64,000 nt of DNA from Amphirosellinia nigrospora. Lineage: Eukaryota > Ascomycota > Sordariomycetes > Xylariales > Xylariaceae. Each line of letters begins with the position of its first letter. Position 1 is the stretch's first letter. Shown piece after piece: positions 37,933-51,827 of this stretch. The notes beneath the pieces are model-generated. The model saw nothing but the letters and a program-made list of their open reading frames with translations, had not been told where the DNA came from and ran no database searches. The stretch lies in NCBI GenBank assembly GCA_004123355.1, contig SCHM01000002.1, positions 6,607,569-6,671,568 of the forward strand. Direction: 5' to 3'. The translations under genes and the position numbers were made by a program.

Positions 37933-38706
37933 ATGAAGACCACTCTCCTCCTTGCGCTTTTCCCCATTTCTGGGCTCGCCAGCGCATTCACCCAGGCCGT
38001 GGAGGTCCACTCCTTGCAGTCACGGGCATGCACAACCTTCACTTCGGCTATAACCCTTCAAGTGGGCTGCTGTGACGAGTCTTCGCACTCTCTCTTCTTC
38101 ACCAACAAGCTTCTGGGCCTCGGCATCTGCTGCCCGTTCGGCAACATCCTCGACGGGCTTCTCTGCACCGCGCCCCCGCCCGCTCCCGACGCAGGTGTCT
38201 GCTCCGGCGATTCCGTCTGTCCCAAGAAGAGCGGCTCGGACCTCGGAATCAAGTACGGCCACTGCTATGTGCTGCAGGCCCTGAGCGGGCTGTATCTCGG
38301 GCACGACTACGCTGCGAAGTACGAGGTCCAGGGCGAGAATCCCGGTGTCGTGTTCCGCGTCTGCGGCGACACGACCGCTTGCAACACGACCACCGACGCC
38401 GTTGTCGGAGCGAACGGTACTTGGTGGATGCAGGACCAGATGGGTGACCCGGCATCAACTGGATTTGGCTGGCTTGGTGGCGGTGGTGATTTGTCAGTCC
38501 AGGACAGCGCTGATACCGCGCTGGTTGTCGGAGGCTCGTCGATCTGCTTTGGCGGCAAGTGTGCTGTCTGTATCCGATTCCCACCTGGTGGTGCCCATGC
38601 ACCGTGTCCGCTGAGCCCAGGGCAGTCTCACTTGGGTGTTTCCTCTAACCCAAATAATTGTCAATCATTCTTTTGGCAAGAAGTTAGCTGCCGGTCTGAG
38701 CAGTAA
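37933..38706 (+). CDS. Cysteine-rich secreted protein, unknown family
   Basis: A single-exon gene of 257 residues with no frame break. The N-terminus MKTTLLLALFPISGLASA is a clear signal peptide with a plausible cut after ASA. The mature part has about 19 cysteines, including two CC pairs (VGCCDESS, GICCPFGN), CSGDSVC, RVCGDTTACN and SICFGGKCAVC. A middle stretch with IKYGHCYVLQALSGLYLG followed by FRVCGDTTAC looks like a compact disulfide-rich module. One N-glycosylation site (NGTWW) is visible. It is likely extracellular and may be a cell-surface or effector-like protein, but nothing proves this. It lies between an ankyrin fragment and an NLR gene. Codon use is GC-rich, unlike the AT-rich flanks. 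Confidence 0.85.
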   Translation: MKTTLLLALFPISGLASAFTQAVEVHSLQSRACTTFTSAITLQVGCCDESSHSLFFTNKLLGLGICCPFGNILDGLLCTAPPPAPDAGVCSGDSVCPKKSGSDLGIKYGHCYVLQALSGLYLGHDYAAKYEVQGENPGVVFRVCGDTTACNTTTDAVVGANGTWWMQDQMGDPASTGFGWLGGGGDLSVQDSADTALVVGGSSICFGGKCAVCIRFPPGGAHAPCPLSPGQSHLGVSSNPNNCQSFFWQEVSCRSEQ

Positions 38707-40610
38707 TGAGCACATATGGAGGGGACGTTGGATATTCCAATGATCAGTCAGCTAGCTGACAGTGGTGTGGGCGAGACAGGATGAGAGAATGGAGTGCTTG
38801 ATGGGCGATATGATGTTCGTATCCTGGTGGTATTAAACTGACGAAAACTCTAACGAAAGGACGATGTTTCCATTATGAGGTTCCTGACGGCTGTTTGCTT
38901 GTTACTGTTTTTATATAGCTAACTTTCTACTAGGACTTAGGCCTCAACTAATGAGCCGTCTAAACCGACCTTGGAAATTATCGCGAAGTATCAACTTCAA
39001 TCCCTAATCCTCAATTTGGGGCCTAAGTTCAATGATCCATTTTATAGTTTAGGAGTTTGTATAGATATAATGCCCAGGGTTATAATCTCGCAGTTTCGAC
39101 TCGTGATTTCCAGCAAAGCTTAGAAAGGGAGTGAAAAAAAAAATATGAAATGTAGTTTTTCCTTACGAATCCCGAAGGAGGAAGTTTTCATATACAAACG
39201 CTTCTAGTAGATAAGCCACTTTATACCGCACGTTCGAAAGGAGGGTCATAGGATTGCGAGAAACTGCAAAGCTGGGGCTATTAAAAAATCCCGTTAAGAC
39301 TGCCCCTTGAGTCACACGTAGAAGGCAGGCCGCGCAGGCTGTTTCACTGTTAGATTTAAGAAGCTACAGAAAAGGTTCGAGAATAGGTACCGCGTAATCG
39401 CCGCGGCCAACAAAAACCTGGGAGTAAAGGACCCTTGCGGCTGTCGCCAAGAAAAGACTTGGACGCATAAAGACTTCGTATTATGTAGTGTAGATATTCA
39501 GTTAGCTAGAACTTCTTGCTACCGTCAACATCTCTGAGCTTAGGGAGTAAAATAGTAGATTAAAGTATAACCGAACTATCCTCACATGTAATACTTTGCT
39601 GCCGACCTTCAAGTGGCGCTCTCTTTTATTTAAACAGGCCAGGCAGTCACCAGGTCTGACTCATGCGCACAATTTCTCCATTAACTTCCTCATAGGCTCT
39701 CATGATTTCTGATTACGCCTTCTCATGCTCTTTCTACGTCCATTGTCTATCGGCTTCATAAGCATTTTCAAATCACTAAAGACAGCAGTGACTTACACTC
39801 CACAATCAAGGTTCTTGCTCTATCTAATCGCGGTTCCGATCTTTTACGATGATAGAGGATGAAAAAGCACTCTTCTCTTTGGGCTATCTCCTTGGATGAT
39901 TGCAGGGACCTTGATCATAAACCCTCATCGATATGCCAACGCATGGCGATTAAAGCAAACCTATGAATGAAAAAATGTCGTGCGAGCGGCGTGAGGCAGT
40001 ACCGCGTATGCTTTTTCCTTAACTGGATCTCAGAAAGGGGGTTTTGGTCTATCAACGCCTGGCACGTGAAGAAAAAAAAAACTTGACACCGTACACATAA
40101 AGTAAGCTTGCAGAATCGCAACAAAATTGGAAGTAGAGGCAATCAAGAAGGCTCATCTAGACTGCTACAAGCAGGAATTGTGAAAGGAGGTTGTATATCG
40201 TAGAGTTCCAACCACCAAGCTTCATTATCCAGAAAGCTTAGACTACGCATCATTCTACTATAGATTTGCCAATAAACTCGGTTGATATTGATCTTAGTAT
40301 CTTATTACATATTACGCTTTTAGTATAATGTTCGGCTTCGACCTCCCCAGTCTGCTTATTAAGCTAGCTGGCTCAAAAGCGGCACACATTGAGAAGCGCT
40401 CGAGATAAGTATTCGCTTCAGTCAGCCGCTGCGCCTGATGGCCAGCTAGTCATCCAATTATGTGTGCATGCGCCACTTGAAAGGATGCGTTACATTGCTA
40501 AAACCCAATATGGTGTGTCTCCGCCCCAACTCACCTCCCCATGAGTGTCACCTTTACTACATCAATAGCATTGCCGCAACAGCTTCTGTTCCACTATATT
40601 CTCGTGCCAA
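38707..40610. other. AT-rich intergenic region with a coding-like scrap
   Basis: No gene is supported. A plus-strand stretch of about 70 codons without ATG, near 39320-39538, has protein-like composition (contains FENRYRVIAAANKNLGVKD) and may be remnant coding DNA. The right end holds the NLR promoter. Confidence 0.4.
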
Positions 40611-43600
40611 ATGTTAGGAAATGCCTTCTATATCATGCTGTGGTATTTTGCCCCTGTCGCGTCGCGAGGATGGTTCTGGACAGCCCACACAGTCCACGGC
40701 GCCTATAAGGCCTACCACGGGTATGCCGAGATAAATACGGTCCCTTCTCTGCTCATGCTAACAGGGCTAGTGAACGAAAGAGTTCGGCCGCACTCTGCGC
40801 GTTCGACTAGCATATCTCGTTCATCTGCGCCCATACCAGCAACTGCTTACAGAACAAGAGACCCAAACATCCTCGCACAAAACTCTATCCAGAATAGTCC
40901 CCAGAAGCCTGCAGTACCAACAAACAGCGAGCCTCACATCCAACCAAATCTATGGGAGAAGGCAAGAGCTACACTTTCGGATGATGACAAGGCATGGATT
41001 GAGCGGGTGACGGGCGATGTTAATGTACCCGTGCATAACGTGGTGGACGAGATCATCGTCTTAGCTACAAAAAAGCAACGCCTGTGCGAAGAGAAAAGAT
41101 GGAAAAGAACGGTCCGACTTGGCGAAGTAAAAATTTCGCTTGAAAATATAACCAGTACGATCATTGTCTGGCTTAACAAATTTAAAGAGATTGGAGACAT
41201 TGGTTCAATATGATCCCGTACACGCCGCTCTCCCTTGGGCTGTGGCACGGTTCATTCTTCTGGCTGCTGTCACGGCCGAGGAACAGATGGCGGCATCCCT
41301 TGCCATACTAGAAAGAACCACTCGAATCGTCCACAGATGTCAGGTATTCGAGGGTTATATAATCGCACCACAGTGGACCACGCTGTTATCAACAATCTCG
41401 AGTCAGCCTTGATTCAACTCTACGCTTGTGTTCTTCGAGACTGGTCACAACTAATGAATTTCTCTCAAAACGCACCCCTTCCCAGTTTTTGCTGCTATCT
41501 TTCATCCGACAACAAATTCCAACCTCCTTGCAAGCCTTGAAGCTGGGAGATCCAAGTTGACCGAGAAATTGTGGCTTGTGAGGGTCGACTCAAGGCCAAG
41601 ATCGAAGCAAGATACCACGATCAACTGCGCGGTCTGTTGGAACTTACTGAGCCAATTCTTCGTACCGACGAAAATATAAAGAAAATACTGCAGCTACTAG
41701 ACAGGGACGAGTTAACCCGGGTCTTGCAGTGGATTTCTCCTATTGAGTATCGAAGGCATCATGACACAGTTAAGGAGTTGAGGACGAAAGGCACATGCGG
41801 CTGGCTACTTCAACGTCCTAAGTTTGCTCAATGGAGTAGTGCGACGACATCGATAACACTATGGCTCCAAGGTTTTCGTGAGTAACCCGCCATCATGATC
41901 CATAATTCGCGCCTTCTAAACTGGAGCTTTTCCTAGCTAACAAGCTCTAGCTGGCTCGGGAAAACCTATCTTACATCGAGAGTAATTGAAGACATTGAAG
42001 AGACTCTCATTGGGAAACAAAGCGACGAAAGTTTCGCATTCTTCTATTGTAACCGGAATGAAGACAATCGTCGAAAGGCCCTTGATATTCTCCGGAGCTA
42101 CATCAGGCAACTATCAACGACTCCTCAACGACTGGGTTATATCTGCCCTCAACTGAAGGAGCTATACACCGATTCCGGATTAAGGGGCTCTGGATGGACA
42201 CTTGGCCAATGTCACGAATATTTGGTTAAACTCTTGAATCTTTACCCCCGCACAACACTCATTTTAGACGCACTAGACGAGTGTATACCTGAAGAACGAA
42301 CGAGCCTGCTTGATTTCTTCGATTCCATCCCGAGCAAATCATCAAAACCTGTGAGGATATTCATATCAAGTCGTCCAGAAGGCGACATTCGACAACGTCT
42401 CGTTCACCTCTCCAACATTGAAATCCAAGCAACCGACAACGAAAATGATATTGCCAAGTTCGTCATGCAAAGTATCGACAGAAATGGCCGCTGGAGCGGT
42501 ACCCTTCGAGAAAACCAACCCCTCAAGAATGAGATTGTGGAAACTCTACTCTCCAAGAGCAACGGGATGTTCCAGTGGGCCATGTTGCAAATCAAGCAAC
42601 TCCTTAACGTGTGTACGGAACGTGAGATTCGCAATCGCCTAGGAAAGCTGCCTAAAGATCTCAAAGCTGCTTACGATGAAATTCTTGCAGTCGTTGAAGC
42701 CCTAGATGCTGATGCTAGGACCTTGTCATTTAGAGCCCTCCGGTGGGTTATGTGTGCTTATAAACCCCTTACCAGTCAGCAACTTCTGGCAGCTATCCAC
42801 GTGGACCCAGAAAGGGAAACCGTCGAGGGTTACGAAATCAAGGAGACTCACCTCCTTGACTGGTGCGTAAATCTACTTCGGATTGATGCTCAACAAAGCC
42901 CTCCTGTCTGGCGAGTTTCTCATCTGTCGGTTGTTGAGTATCTTGAAACCCGTTGGACAGTACTAGATGCTCATTGTCATGTCGCAAAGGCCAGTTTGAT
43001 ATTATTACGAGAAACATATGGATGTGAGGATTGGAAGGACCCCCTGGAGGATAGTTCCAGGTTTTCATATGCATCTCAGGAATGGCAGGAGACCGAGTCA
43101 GTCGATATCTTTCATCCAGACCACCCACTCCAGACCTATGTGCGACATGATTGGATACGTCATGTGCAAACTCAAGAATGTGAAGATCCCGACCCAAGTT
43201 AGCCTATCTTTTAAGAGCGTTCCTCGGCTCTCTACAGGATTCAGGCGTGCAATACCGCAGATGGCATCGTCATATTACTATTTCAAAGCACCAGTTGCCT
43301 GTTCCCTACGACCAGATCTCTCCCAGCACCTGTACGGCATTTTTAGTATGTCGCTGTTCTTTCTACGCCTTTTCCCGCGATTGGTGGGATAAACCACTAA
43401 TTAATTTATCGCAACTGGCTGACAGCGGTGACGACTTTCTTACTCTTGCTGCTGCCGCTGGCTGTAAGCCGATTTGTGTCAAGCTGCTTGAACTAGGAAT
43501 GCCAGTCAACACGCCGGCCGAACCAAGGGCTTTGGCAGTGCCCTTGTGGCGGCAGCACTTTGGGGGATATTGAGATTGTACGCCTCCTCGTCGAAAACGG

Positions 43601-44467
43601 GGCAGATATTAACATGCTTCTCCGGGTCGGAGACTATGGCAGTGCCCTCGCGGCGGCAGCATTTTGGGGGATAATGAGATTGTACGCTTCCTCGTCGGAA
43701 AAGGGGCAGATATCAATATAGTTCTCTGGGCAGGACGCTATGGCAGTGCTCTTGCTGCTGCAGCATGCAGTGGGCATATTGAGATTGTACGCTTCCTCGT
43801 CGAAAACGGGGCAGATATTAATATGCTTCTCCGGGTCGGATACTATGGCAGTGCCCTTGCGGCTGCAGCATATAGGGGGATATTAAGATTGTGCGCTTCT
43901 TTGTTGAAAACGGGGCATATATTAATATGCTTCTCTGGGCCGGAGACTATGGCAGTGCCCTTGCGGCCGCAGCATATGAGGGGTAATGATCATATACGCT
44001 TCTTTGTCGAAAACGGGGCATATATTAATATGCTTCTCTGGGCCGGAGACTATGGCAGTGCCCTTGCGGCCGCAGCATATGAGGGTATATGATCATTATA
44101 CGCTTCTTTGTCGAAAACGGGGCAGATATTAATATGCCTCTCCGGGCAGGACGCTATGGCAGTGCCCTTGCGGCCGCGGCGGGATATAGATCGCATGTTG
44201 ATCTTATAAAATTCCTCGTTGATAATGGGCGAATATCAATATGCCTCTCCAGGTAGGAAACTATGGTAGTGCCTTGCGGCCGCAGCCGGGGGACTTGGAC
44301 CAAAATTTAATATTGTAAAATTCCTCGTTGATAAAGGGGCGGATATTAATATGCGTCTGCAAACAGGAATGTATAGTAGCGCCATTGAAGCTGCAGAAAA
44401 AGGAGGGAATGCCGAAATTATAGATTTTCTGCGTAATAGAAAGGCAGGGATCAATACACAGCTCTAG
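40611..44467 (+). CDS. NACHT-ankyrin NLR-like receptor
   Basis: Fungal NOD-like receptor; relatives act in heterokaryon incompatibility and immune-like cell death. Order seen: an aromatic-rich N-terminus (start uncertain), a disordered linker, then from about 40935 the fungal NACHT N-terminal helical domain (LWEKARATLSDDDKAWIERV, later QYDPVHAALPWAVARF, the PF17100 type). After an intron near 41880-41945 comes the NACHT with P-loop LAGSGK, Walker B TTLILDALDE and sensor VRIFISSRPEGD. A helical region follows (FRALRWVMCAYKPLTSQQLL, VSHLSVVEYL). From about 43480 to 44460 there are eight to nine ankyrin units of 35 residues. At least six frame slips are present, the P-loop region included (a short A-run). 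Their rate resembles that in actin or CBP80, so the gene may be intact in the organism. Alternatively it is truly decayed; reads would decide. Confidence 0.8.
43530..44460 (+). repeat. Ankyrin-encoding tandem repeat array, ~105-bp period
   Basis: The motif GGCAGTGCCCTTGCGG recurs at about 43638, 43742, 43847, 43951, 44053, 44158 and 44265, spacing 102-107 bp, with a weaker unit at each end. Each unit encodes about 35 residues of the pattern EIVRFLVENGADINMLL then YGSALAAAAY. Units starting near 43930 and 44030 are almost identical over about 80 bp, which suggests recent duplication or gene conversion. Confidence 0.9.
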
Positions 44468-45912
44468 GTCGATGTAACTAGGTCATGTGTTCAAAGACTT
44501 GGGAGGATATTCGGATCGCGGTACTCTTCTATGGCGTCAGGGGTCGAATGTCTTGCCCTTCACTCTGTTTGATAGGAGGCCTCTAGTTTAAATGAATGTT
44601 TGAATGGCCTCACCTTCGCATTTTCCTACCTTCTCTCTTTCGAATAGCTATTTCAATAAGTAAGAAAATACGCAGGGAAATTACGAGCTGGAGCCTTATG
44701 CAGAGCGGAAGCCATACTTGTATCTTTTGCCCACCCCTGGCTCGTGTGATAGTTAAGAATTATAGCAGTTTTGATAACTCCTTATCAATAAGTGCAGATA
44801 TTCAGCAGACTGCTCTAAACTGTAGAATCCGACTTCGTCTGTTGAATAAGAAGATGGAACAACACGCGTTTTCAACTCTGATGCTCAAAAACCTCGGTCA
44901 ACCCATCCTTGGTCGCAAGCCGCATTCGAGCGAAACCTCGTCTTCTCAAGGAGCTCCATGAGCTATCCTATTCACTACAGCCCATGCCAGACTAAAACTC
45001 CCGGTAAAAATTAGGCTTCCGTGAGATATATTTGCCTTGAATGCTTATTCAGCCCCTTGCTGGAGCTGCATGGTGTTAGATCATGCTGGAACGCGGTGGT
45101 CTGCTTCGGATCACCGATGAGTATCTCCTCACACGAGTGGATGAAACTATGAATATATTTCTGTGTGTCCGAAGCACCAGCTCGAATAGCGTTTTCTTCT
45201 TTCTTCTTTCTTCTGCCTGTTGGTTTGTAACATTCTTACAAACTCGGTCACAGACTCGTACTTACAACGTTCAGGCTAGTACGGATAAGACAACTAGCAA
45301 GACTTGAATTCAGCGATTCGTACAGTTACTATTGACTGACGGCCGGCTAGCAACTCGAATGACTATGTATACGCATATATCCATATCCAAGTCGCTTTCA
45401 GTTCGCATCATTGAGATTTAACTTATTGAGAGACACGATAATGATCCCTGAGCAGGCATCACGAGCGAAGCCTGATTGAGGCGATTGACAGTACTAACTC
45501 ATATTCATAATACTGTTAAAGAAGAGGATGAAGTGATACTTGACAAAGTATTTATATATTACCTAAAACATGGAAAACAGACTAACAGTTTTGCTCAGAA
45601 GTCGATCGCAAGCAAAAATGGTATATAGGGGACCTGTGCTAATCAAGGTAGAGAATAGCTCCTGCTTACCTAAGCTAGACCTAAGCTAAAAAGCGGCATG
45701 ACCATGTGAAATTCCTATTATGATGCCTGTAAGAACCACGGATCCAGCTATTTATAGCCGCCCTCATAGCAATGAAGCTCTAACCCCAAGCATCGTGTAT
45801 TCGTTACTTTATATTCAAACTCAAAACACTCACCCTAATGTCTAGACGGCGGTAGACCACCAAAAAGCTTCAACACCATGCTCGACTGGCGATTATACCA
45901 TCTGCCGCCATC
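44468..45912. other. Intergenic after the NLR
   Basis: AT-rich, no supported gene. A 121-codon open frame at 44596-44961 has no domain. The right end holds the promoter of the mitochondrial release factor. Confidence 0.5.
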
Positions 45913-46657
45913 ATGATATTGAAGCTCCTCCTCCCACGACTCGCCCAGACATGTAAAAACGATAACCGAGCTCTAGCAGCATACCTCAATTGGCTTTATC
46001 ACGACACAATGTCAAATCTCACACTACAGGCTTCTCAACCCCAAGCCTCCCATCCACGCGCAGCTTCAGCACAACCAACAACCCACCCCTGCTAAAAGCA
46101 AGCAACAAGAACTTCCCGCCACGACCGAAGCCACCTCCGGCGGAGGAGATCGAAGAGTCCTTCCTAAAAGGCAGCGGGCCCGGCGGGCAGAAGATCGTGC
46201 GTCTCCCCTCTCCTATTATTCCACCAGAATTCAACCAGCCCACCGCTAACCAACCTCTCCCGCCTCGCAGAACAAAACGAACTCGGCCGTTCAACTAAAA
46301 CACCTCCCTACCGGCATCGTCGTAAAGTGCCAAGCCACCCGCTCGCGCAGCCAGAACCGCACCATCGCCCGACAGCTGCTGGCCGACAGACTCGATGATA
46401 TGACCCGCGGCGACGAGAGCCGGTCGTCGATAGTCGGGGAGGTCAAGCGCAAGAAGAGGGCTAGCTCTGCCAAAAAGAGCCGAAGGAAATATCGCAAGCT
46501 CGACGAAGAGAAGGGAGCTACTGTCGGGGAGGCACTGGAAGAGGAAAATAACGATATTCCTATTGGAGAACTGCTCGAGGAAGAAAATAACCGAGACGGT
46601 GATGAGGATGCTGCTGATAGGGCAATCCTCGATAAAAAACAACTACCTAGAACATGA
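45913..46657 (+). CDS. Mitochondrial class-I release-factor-like protein (GGQ domain, Rso55/C12orf65 type)
   Basis: Probably a mitochondrial peptidyl-tRNA hydrolase or ribosome-rescue factor. Exons are 45913-45952, 46030-46196 and 46271-46657, introns 77 and 74 bp. The spliced frame is 198 codons, 197 residues, with no indel. The N-terminus [14 protein letters not shown] followed by [10 protein letters not shown] is a typical mitochondrial presequence. The catalytic motif is [16 protein letters not shown], split exactly after GGQKI by intron 2. Then come [20 protein letters not shown] and [17 protein letters not shown], the rest of the RF-1 peptidyl-hydrolase domain. The C-terminal tail is basic ([18 protein letters not shown]) and then acidic. 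Codon-recognition domains of true release factors are absent, which fits the rescue-factor type. It is convergent with actin. The first exon was chosen because it keeps frame and supplies the only upstream ATG. Confidence 0.9.
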
Positions 46658-47178
46658 CTATGAAATCATAGACACCCAACTCCTTACCAAGTCGCGACTA
46701 CGCTTTAGAGAACGCCAGACGTTTAAGTCCTCATAGGCTGACGTTTATGCCATCACGAAAAGGGGTAGATGATTTATCCCATTGAATTACGATTGAATTA
46801 CGATTGAATTACGATTGATAAATTCACACTACGCACGCCAGACAACAGAAACATGAAGATATATGATCAACCTCGACTGGATTTGTCTACTCCATTCCGT
46901 GCAAAACATGAAAAGCCTTCCTAAAACAGCACTTCACATTCTTTTGTCCCCGGCTCCAGCATCTCTCTCTAGCATACCCATAACTTTTTGCAGATGAGAG
47001 GCTCGTCTAGGATACATTCACAACGGCAGGAGCTCTGAGGTCAACGGCAGTGAGCTCTCCCGAAGCCCGGGCGAGCTCGTGGAGGGCGTCTATTCGTTTG
47101 GCATCGTAACAGCTGATTGGATATATTCGTTAGACGTACATTCGAGTGCCGAGGACATTGCTAACAAGAATGCATACC
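46658..47178. other. Intergenic, convergent 3' flanks
   Basis: 3' flanks of the release factor and actin. It contains an 11-bp unit (GAATTACGATT) repeated three times near 46783-46819. No gene. Confidence 0.6.
46783..46819. repeat. 11-bp tandem repeat, three copies
   Basis: TGAATTACGAT occurs three times without spacer and a fourth partial copy follows. Confidence 0.85.
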
Positions 47179-48851
<1,673 letters not shown>

Positions 48852-51082
48852 TGTGATTACGTAGGTGACGAAGAAAGACTAGTAGAAGGGAATCGAAATT
48901 TGTTGGTAGATGCTCAGGCGATATTGAAATCGACGGAGCTATACAGGAGTTGGCTGGGGGTGGTGATGTCTCAATGTGGTTGACTACACAAGCGACAAGG
49001 AGGAAGGATGATGTGGAAGGTTGAGTTCCAAGAGATGTGTCGGGTCGACAAGATGTGTGGTTGGTATGCTGGAGAGCCTAGAGTGGAAAGGGGAGGAACG
49101 AGGACTGCGAGTGGTCAGCTCTGCTGCAGCAGCGGCCAGCCAGCTGTTAAGCACTGAACAAAGTGCACTTGCTACGCCAGGACTGGGTTAAGCAGGGAGA
49201 ACTTGTGGGCCGAACAAAAAGCGCTGGCGGGGCGAAGGGGGGTAAAGAGCACTGGCACAGCAGCAATAGCACCAATGACAAGTGGAAGATTGAATGAGCG
49301 GGCAAGCTTTGCTTCTCTTTGTTGGCAATGGGGGTGTTTATCAACCTATTTTTTTTATTCATATTCGCTTGCCCATCAATTCCGGCCCTTTTATGATGAT
49401 TGTTTAGGACTATAAGTCGGTACGTAATGTTACGATATCTTACTGCCTGAAAGAAATGATCTCTTTGAGTGGTAGGCAGCCAAATAACGACAACTAGCTA
49501 ATATTATGTTTGGGGGGCGGGCTAACAGCAGTCGTAATTCGATTTCTTGGCTATGATATATCCGTGGCCCGAACCAACTCGATTATGCCTATCTCTCGCT
49601 CCATCGACTACGTGTAAGTGGTCGCGTGGCTATTTCAATGAATGATGATTTAAAGACTGCCTAACTTCCCTACCTGCCTAGGTAGGTACAATGCCTCGGA
49701 TATACAACGCGACAAGACATTTGTACTCCTCCTCGGTTACGAGTTGTATTACTAGATAGCACAGACCAGTAGATTTGTTTGTTGTGGTGGCGTATATGCC
49801 GCTATACTTATAAACGACGAACGCATGTTGAACAATTCAAGGACTAAGCGGGACGCCTCCACCCGTAACTCGACCACACACCAAACATTGGCCACTCACT
49901 CGTGGAGCAAGCACGATTACGTAGAGGAGAAGCGTAGCGTACTTACAGTAGAGCAAACGTGTGTCCACCGCCCCCATCGCCTCCATCACACTCGACGCCA
50001 AGCAGGCACCGCCCTTTTACACTTTTTAACGAGTGGCTGGGGAACAACGCGTCTAAGCCAGTCTTGCGTGTGCGGGGGCAAAGCTGGCACCACCAACGGA
50101 ATCCTGGACATCTTGGACATTGTAAACTCTTTTCGCTTCCCGCGTCGTGCAACAATCTCTCTGGCGATAAAGATCTTAAGCTACTGCCTATTTGGATGCT
50201 GTTTCACATCACAATACCAGTTTCGAGAGATTGTAATAGTTGACTACTTATCATATCTAACCCTATCTCCAATGTTAAGTGAGACGTTGTTATGCCGTTC
50301 TTTTCACTTCCAAAGGTTCATAGCGATAAGGATTATAAGTACCGTGGAAGTCTCTGGAATTATTATAAGAAATTATTTTAAGGGGTAAAAAAAGGAGGGG
50401 TGGTGAGGGGCAGATCTTATGTGAGAAACGATGTAACCTTGAAGTATAGCGCCAGCCATTTTTGGGAAAGGTACGCACCACTGGGTTTGTTAAATGGCGG
50501 GGCAATTTAAAGTACCTCGAGTCAAAATCACTGCCAAGGTACAACATGAAAGATAAGATAATAAACTGTCGATTGACTAGAATACTGGTGCAAAATCGTA
50601 GGAAGCTACTCTGAAATATATATATTAGTATGGTCTTTCTCATGGCCTTGGTAAGCATATGAAGCGTTGACCTATGATATCTCTTGAGCTTTCCTATAAG
50701 CCGCGCCCCACTTCTATCTTTGTCACAGCCGATGAAGCTTCGCGAACCTTGGAGATCAAAAAAGTTAAACCTAGCTAAGCTAGTACGCTACAGCCGCGAA
50801 TTTCGATTTTCAAGTCAAAAGGCTTGATCAAGTGAAAACATTTTAACTCCTGGTGCTGCGAACTTTTCATAAGTTTACTACGAAGTCGATTCTTTCAAGC
50901 GAAGTTTATACAGACGAGGGGAAATTTGCACTGAACGTGGATCAAGCCCAGAAAAAACTCGAGTTTTTTTAAAACAAAAAGAAGCATCATTGAATCGCAC
51001 CCAAGACCCAAGAATTCCGATCGCGAAACCAATTTAACGCAATCACCTTTCTATAAGCCTTCCCACAACAACAGCGACGAAG
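48852..51082. other. Divergent intergenic region actin / fes1
   Basis: 2.2 kb between the start codons of actin (minus) and fes1 (plus). The actin side is C/T-rich on the coding strand, as in strong fungal promoters, and has long leader-like DNA. A CCTAGGTAGGTA repeat lies near 49677. A 187-codon open frame at 49825-50388 has no domain and is not called. Confidence 0.5.
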
Positions 51083-51827
51083 ATGGGTGACAAGAACCTA
51101 AGCGACCTCCTCAGATGGAGCATCGAGAACACCGCAACCGGGCCCGACGGCACGACCAATGAGGCGCCACGATCAACGCTGAACCCGGAGGCGCTCGCGG
51201 CGCTGATGGGCGGCCCCTCCGACGCAGACCTGATGCGCGAGAGCATGGAACACATCGTATCGACCGACCCCGAAATCACGCTCGAATCGCGACTCACAGC
51301 CTTCGACAACCTCGAACAACTGATCGAGTCCCTCGACAACGCCAACCTGCTCTCTCGAAGCTGGGTCTCTGGACCCCGCTCCTCGAGTGTCTCGCGCACG
51401 ACGAGGACGAGATCCGCCTCATGGCCGCCTGGTGCGTCGGCACCGCCGTCCAGAACAACGAGCCCTCCCAGGAGCGTCTGGTCGCGCTGGGCGGCGTGGA
51501 GAAGCTCGTGCAGATGGCCGTCGGGAGGCGGCTGCCGCCGGCGCCTTCTTCCTCCGCGCCGGCTACGAATGGTGAAGAGAAGGCGAGTGGAACCGCGGAA
51601 CAAGAGACGCTGAAGGTCCGCCGCAAGGCCATATACGCCCTGAGCTCAGTCGTCCGCAACTACCAGCCGGCCATGGACGTATGTGCGGCGAACTGCGGCG
51701 GCAGGGGCAAGCCGAGCATGTGGGTGGCGATGACAAGACTGTCGATGCTACGGACATGGATACTGTAGATGTTGTGATCACGGCTGAGGGAGAAGGTCAC
51801 GAGCGCATATTTACGCACTATTTCTGA
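51083..51827 (+). CDS. fes1: Hsp70 nucleotide exchange factor Fes1
   Basis: Cytosolic ARM-repeat exchange factor (HspBP1 family) that releases ADP from Hsp70 and helps clear misfolded proteins. It is a single exon starting [17 protein letters not shown], the Fes1 N-terminal signature, then [19 protein letters not shown], and an ARM region with [20 protein letters not shown] and [18 protein letters not shown]. Two frame slips: near 51352-51358 (a CT dinucleotide run of uncertain length, after DNANLLS) and near 51687 (a G missing after DVCAA). The second restores a tail with [12 protein letters not shown] and DATDMDTVD, ending at 51827. About 248 residues, a little longer than yeast Fes1 owing to an A/S/G-rich insert near residue 150. 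It is convergent with uL5m. Confidence 0.92.

Noticed and set aside
40611-44467. Calling the NLR a pseudogene because of its frame breaks
   Set aside because: Actin and CBP80 show breaks at a similar rate, so the breaks do not show decay.
49825-50388. 187-codon plus-strand open frame between actin and fes1
   Set aside because: No domain, odd composition, and it lies in a promoter region.
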